A stretch of DNA of 64,000 bases from Bacteroidia bacterium (lineage in GTDB: Bacteria > Bacteroidota > Bacteroidia > Bacteroidales > Azobacteroidaceae). Shown here piece after piece: positions 62,516-64,000 of this stretch (position 1 is its first letter; every line of letters starts with the position of its first letter). A program made the translations under genes and the position numbers. The notes below the pieces were generated by a model. That model ran no database searches, was not told where the DNA came from, and saw nothing but the letters and a program-made list of their open reading frames with translations. The stretch covers positions 1 to 64,000 of the forward strand of contig BNTV01000011.1 in NCBI GenBank assembly GCA_025996865.1. The letters run 5' to 3'.

Positions 62516-62560
62516 TTCACTATTAACCGGAAAACTCAAGTATAGCCGGTTAATAGTGAA
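62516..62560. terminator. Perfect 15-bp hairpin after susD
   Basis: TTCACTATTAACCGG (62516-62530) and its exact complement (62546-62560) with a 15-nt loop, 22 nt after the susD stop. A short AT-rich tail follows. It could attenuate transcription between susCD and the enzyme genes. The arms contain TTAACCGG, the half-site of the LacI operator. Confidence 0.6.
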
Positions 62561-62610
62561 TTTATTAAGATTAACTTTAATGATATTTCAACAGTTAAAA
62601 TGCGATTATT

Positions 62611-63714
62611 ATGTGCAAAAAAATATTTTTTTTATTCGTCCTTTTCCCTTTTCAGTTCTTATTCGCCCAGAATAATTTACTGACCGACTTTCCCAAAGGA
62701 TATACTCCCGAAGAAATAGGGAAACGTTTAGCATACCGTTTTGTAGATTCGAAGCATGCGCTTCATGCAGGGAAATGGATTAGTTATCCGGAAACATTTT
62801 ATTGGAACGGATCTCTTAAGTTCGCCGCGATAACTAAAGACAAAAAACTTCTGAAACTTTTACAAAATAAGTTTAATCTCTTAATGGAATCAGAAAAAGA
62901 ACTGTTGCCAATTAAGAATCATGTTGATTTAAATATGTTCGGAAGTCTGCCTTTGGAACTATATCAGATAACGAAAGAAAAGCAGTATAAGGACTTGGGT
63001 ATGCCGTATGCTGATACCCAATGGCAGGTTCCCGAGAACGCGAAACCGGAAGAAAAAGCATGGGCAGAGAAAGGATACACATGGCAGACACGCTTGTGGA
63101 TCGACGATATGTATATGATTACCATTGTGCAGACCCAGGCCTGTAAAGTAACCGGAGACAAGAAATATATAGACAGGGCGGCAAAAGAAATGGTGATGTA
63201 TCTGGATGAATTGCAGCGTCCGAACGGACTTTTCTACCATGCACCGGATGTTCCGTTTTTCTGGGGGCGTGGCAATGGATGGATGGCTGCGGGTATGGCG
63301 GAATTGCTTCGTTATTTGCCCGAAGATAATACAGACCGTCCGCGTATAATGGAAGGCTATCAAACAATGATGAAAAGTTTAAAAAACTATCAAAGACCAA
63401 GCGGTATGTGGAACCAACTGATCGACGAGCCGGATTGCTGGGCGGAAACATCCGCATCGGCCATGTTTACCTACGCACTCATTACCGGCGTGAAGCAGGG
63501 ATGGTTGGATGCGAAGGAGTATGCACCCGTCGCCCGGAAAGCGTGGATAGTTTTAACTCATTACATCAATGATAATGGTGCTGTAACAGAGGTCTGTGTC
63601 GGAACAAATAAAAAGAACGACAAACAGTATTATTATGACCGTCCGCGTAATATAGGCGATTATCATGGACAAGCTCCTTATCTTTGGTGTACCGTTGCTC
63701 TTTTGGAAAAATAA
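62611..63714 (+). CDS. GH105/GH88-family unsaturated glucuronyl/galacturonyl hydrolase
   Basis: 367 aa. Signal peptide (FFLFVLFPFQFLFAQ), then an (alpha/alpha)6 barrel of the GH88/GH105 clan: YPETFYWNGSLKFAAITKD, RLWIDDMYMITIVQTQA with the likely catalytic Asp, NGLFYHAPDVPFFWGRGNGW, PSGMWNQLIDEPDCWAETSA and IGDYHGQAPYLW. Length and the YteR-like WIDDMYM favour GH105, which hydrates the 4,5-unsaturated uronic acid left by a polysaccharide lyase on rhamnogalacturonan or a related polymer. No lyase is visible before the window ends. Confidence 0.9.
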   Translation: MCKKIFFLFVLFPFQFLFAQNNLLTDFPKGYTPEEIGKRLAYRFVDSKHALHAGKWISYPETFYWNGSLKFAAITKDKKLLKLLQNKFNLLMESEKELLPIKNHVDLNMFGSLPLELYQITKEKQYKDLGMPYADTQWQVPENAKPEEKAWAEKGYTWQTRLWIDDMYMITIVQTQACKVTGDKKYIDRAAKEMVMYLDELQRPNGLFYHAPDVPFFWGRGNGWMAAGMAELLRYLPEDNTDRPRIMEGYQTMMKSLKNYQRPSGMWNQLIDEPDCWAETSASAMFTYALITGVKQGWLDAKEYAPVARKAWIVLTHYINDNGAVTEVCVGTNKKNDKQYYYDRPRNIGDYHGQAPYLWCTVALLEK

Positions 63715-63760
63715 TGAAATCCGCATGCAAAACAGGAGGAAAAATTCACGGATTTACTGA

Positions 63761-63961
63761 AATACCAAAATAACGTTCGACGTAGTCAAATGCACTCCGG
63801 AGAAGGAGAATTTTAAAAATAAAAAAAAAATCCGTTTCTTTGTAGATTCGGAATTGATTTTCGAATTACCGGATAATTATGGAGCTTCTCAGGTGGAATT
63901 ATTTTCTGAAAAAGAAATGAAGGCCAAATTCAACGGTATTACAATATTTCAACTAATGTAA
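63761..63961 (+). pseudogene. C-terminal remnant of an unidentified protein
   Basis: 66-codon frame without a start codon: ITFDVVKCTPEKENF, then RFFVDSELIFELPDNYGASQ and VELFSEKEMKAKFNG. It looks like the last beta-domain of a longer protein whose beginning is absent. Another short frame (EEKFTDLLKYQNNV) overlaps its left end. Family not recognised. Confidence 0.35.
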
Positions 63962-63966
63962 AATTT

Positions 63967-64000
63967 ATGAATAAAAAAAATTTTGTTTTCTTGTCTTTCT
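63967..64000 (+). CDS. Start of the next gene, 3' partial
   Basis: ATG 63967 followed by a basic, hydrophobic leader (MNKKNFVFLSF), the start of a probable signal peptide, 5 nt after the remnant. Cut by the window edge. Confidence 0.4.
   Translation, partial: MNKKNFVFLSF

Overview
The window looks like a chromosomal segment of a Bacteroidales bacterium. The evidence is two SusC/SusD pairs with glycan-degrading enzymes, a hybrid two-component regulator, a PorE-like protein, a parA-parB-DUF5683-lytic transglycosylase-RelA/SpoT cluster, and repeated promoters of the Bacteroidetes type (TTG, about 19-20 nt, TAnnTTTG) in front of genes that lack clear Shine-Dalgarno sites. No rRNA, CRISPR array, intact IS element or prophage was seen. 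The one RNA gene is tRNA-Phe(GAA).

Layout. 1-5.9 kb: end of a carbohydrate-associated region, with an FAD oxidoreductase, a secreted TIM-barrel isomerase-like protein and an ECF sigma/FecR pair whose TonB receptor survives only as a stub. 6.2-17.5 kb: housekeeping block with pgi, a HAD phosphatase, the leftward cluster parA-parB-DUF5683-LysM lytic transglycosylase-rsh, a mannose-1-phosphate guanylyltransferase and a PorE-like OmpA protein. 18-24 kb: Kef-type antiporter, lpxK, purine nucleoside phosphorylase, thiL. 24-29 kb: an HTH-type regulator and two tandemly duplicated 554-aa secreted proteins of unknown function. 29-31 kb: tRNA-Phe followed by an AlbA_2/ATPase-type regulator and a restriction-modification remnant. 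31-33.5 kb: sialate O-acetylesterase family enzyme and an rRNA-type methyltransferase.

33.7-51.6 kb is a polysaccharide utilisation locus (PUL 1): a LacI-family regulator flanked by two TTAACCGGTTAA operators, SusC, SusD, two surface lipoproteins (one with a C-terminal carbohydrate-binding domain), two tandem GH38 alpha-mannosidases, an MFS sugar transporter, a cupin and a MtaA-like member of the uroporphyrinogen decarboxylase family. The expected flow is capture of an alpha-mannose-containing glycan at the surface, import, cleavage by the GH38 pair and uptake by the MFS carrier. 51.7-53 kb holds hisIE and ftsE. 53-64 kb is PUL 2: a hybrid two-component sensor divergent from SusC-SusD-GH105, which suggests an unsaturated-uronide (pectin or related) substrate. 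It runs off the right edge.

A theme across the window is short palindromic repeats of several unrelated families at gene borders and, more strikingly, inside reading frames that stay open (lpxK, the susD leader, possibly the methyltransferase gene). Several gene stubs (SusC, type IIG methylase, retropepsin-like protease, a possible corrinoid-protein tail) show that the region is being remodelled. All functional statements come from reading motifs by eye. No database search was run.
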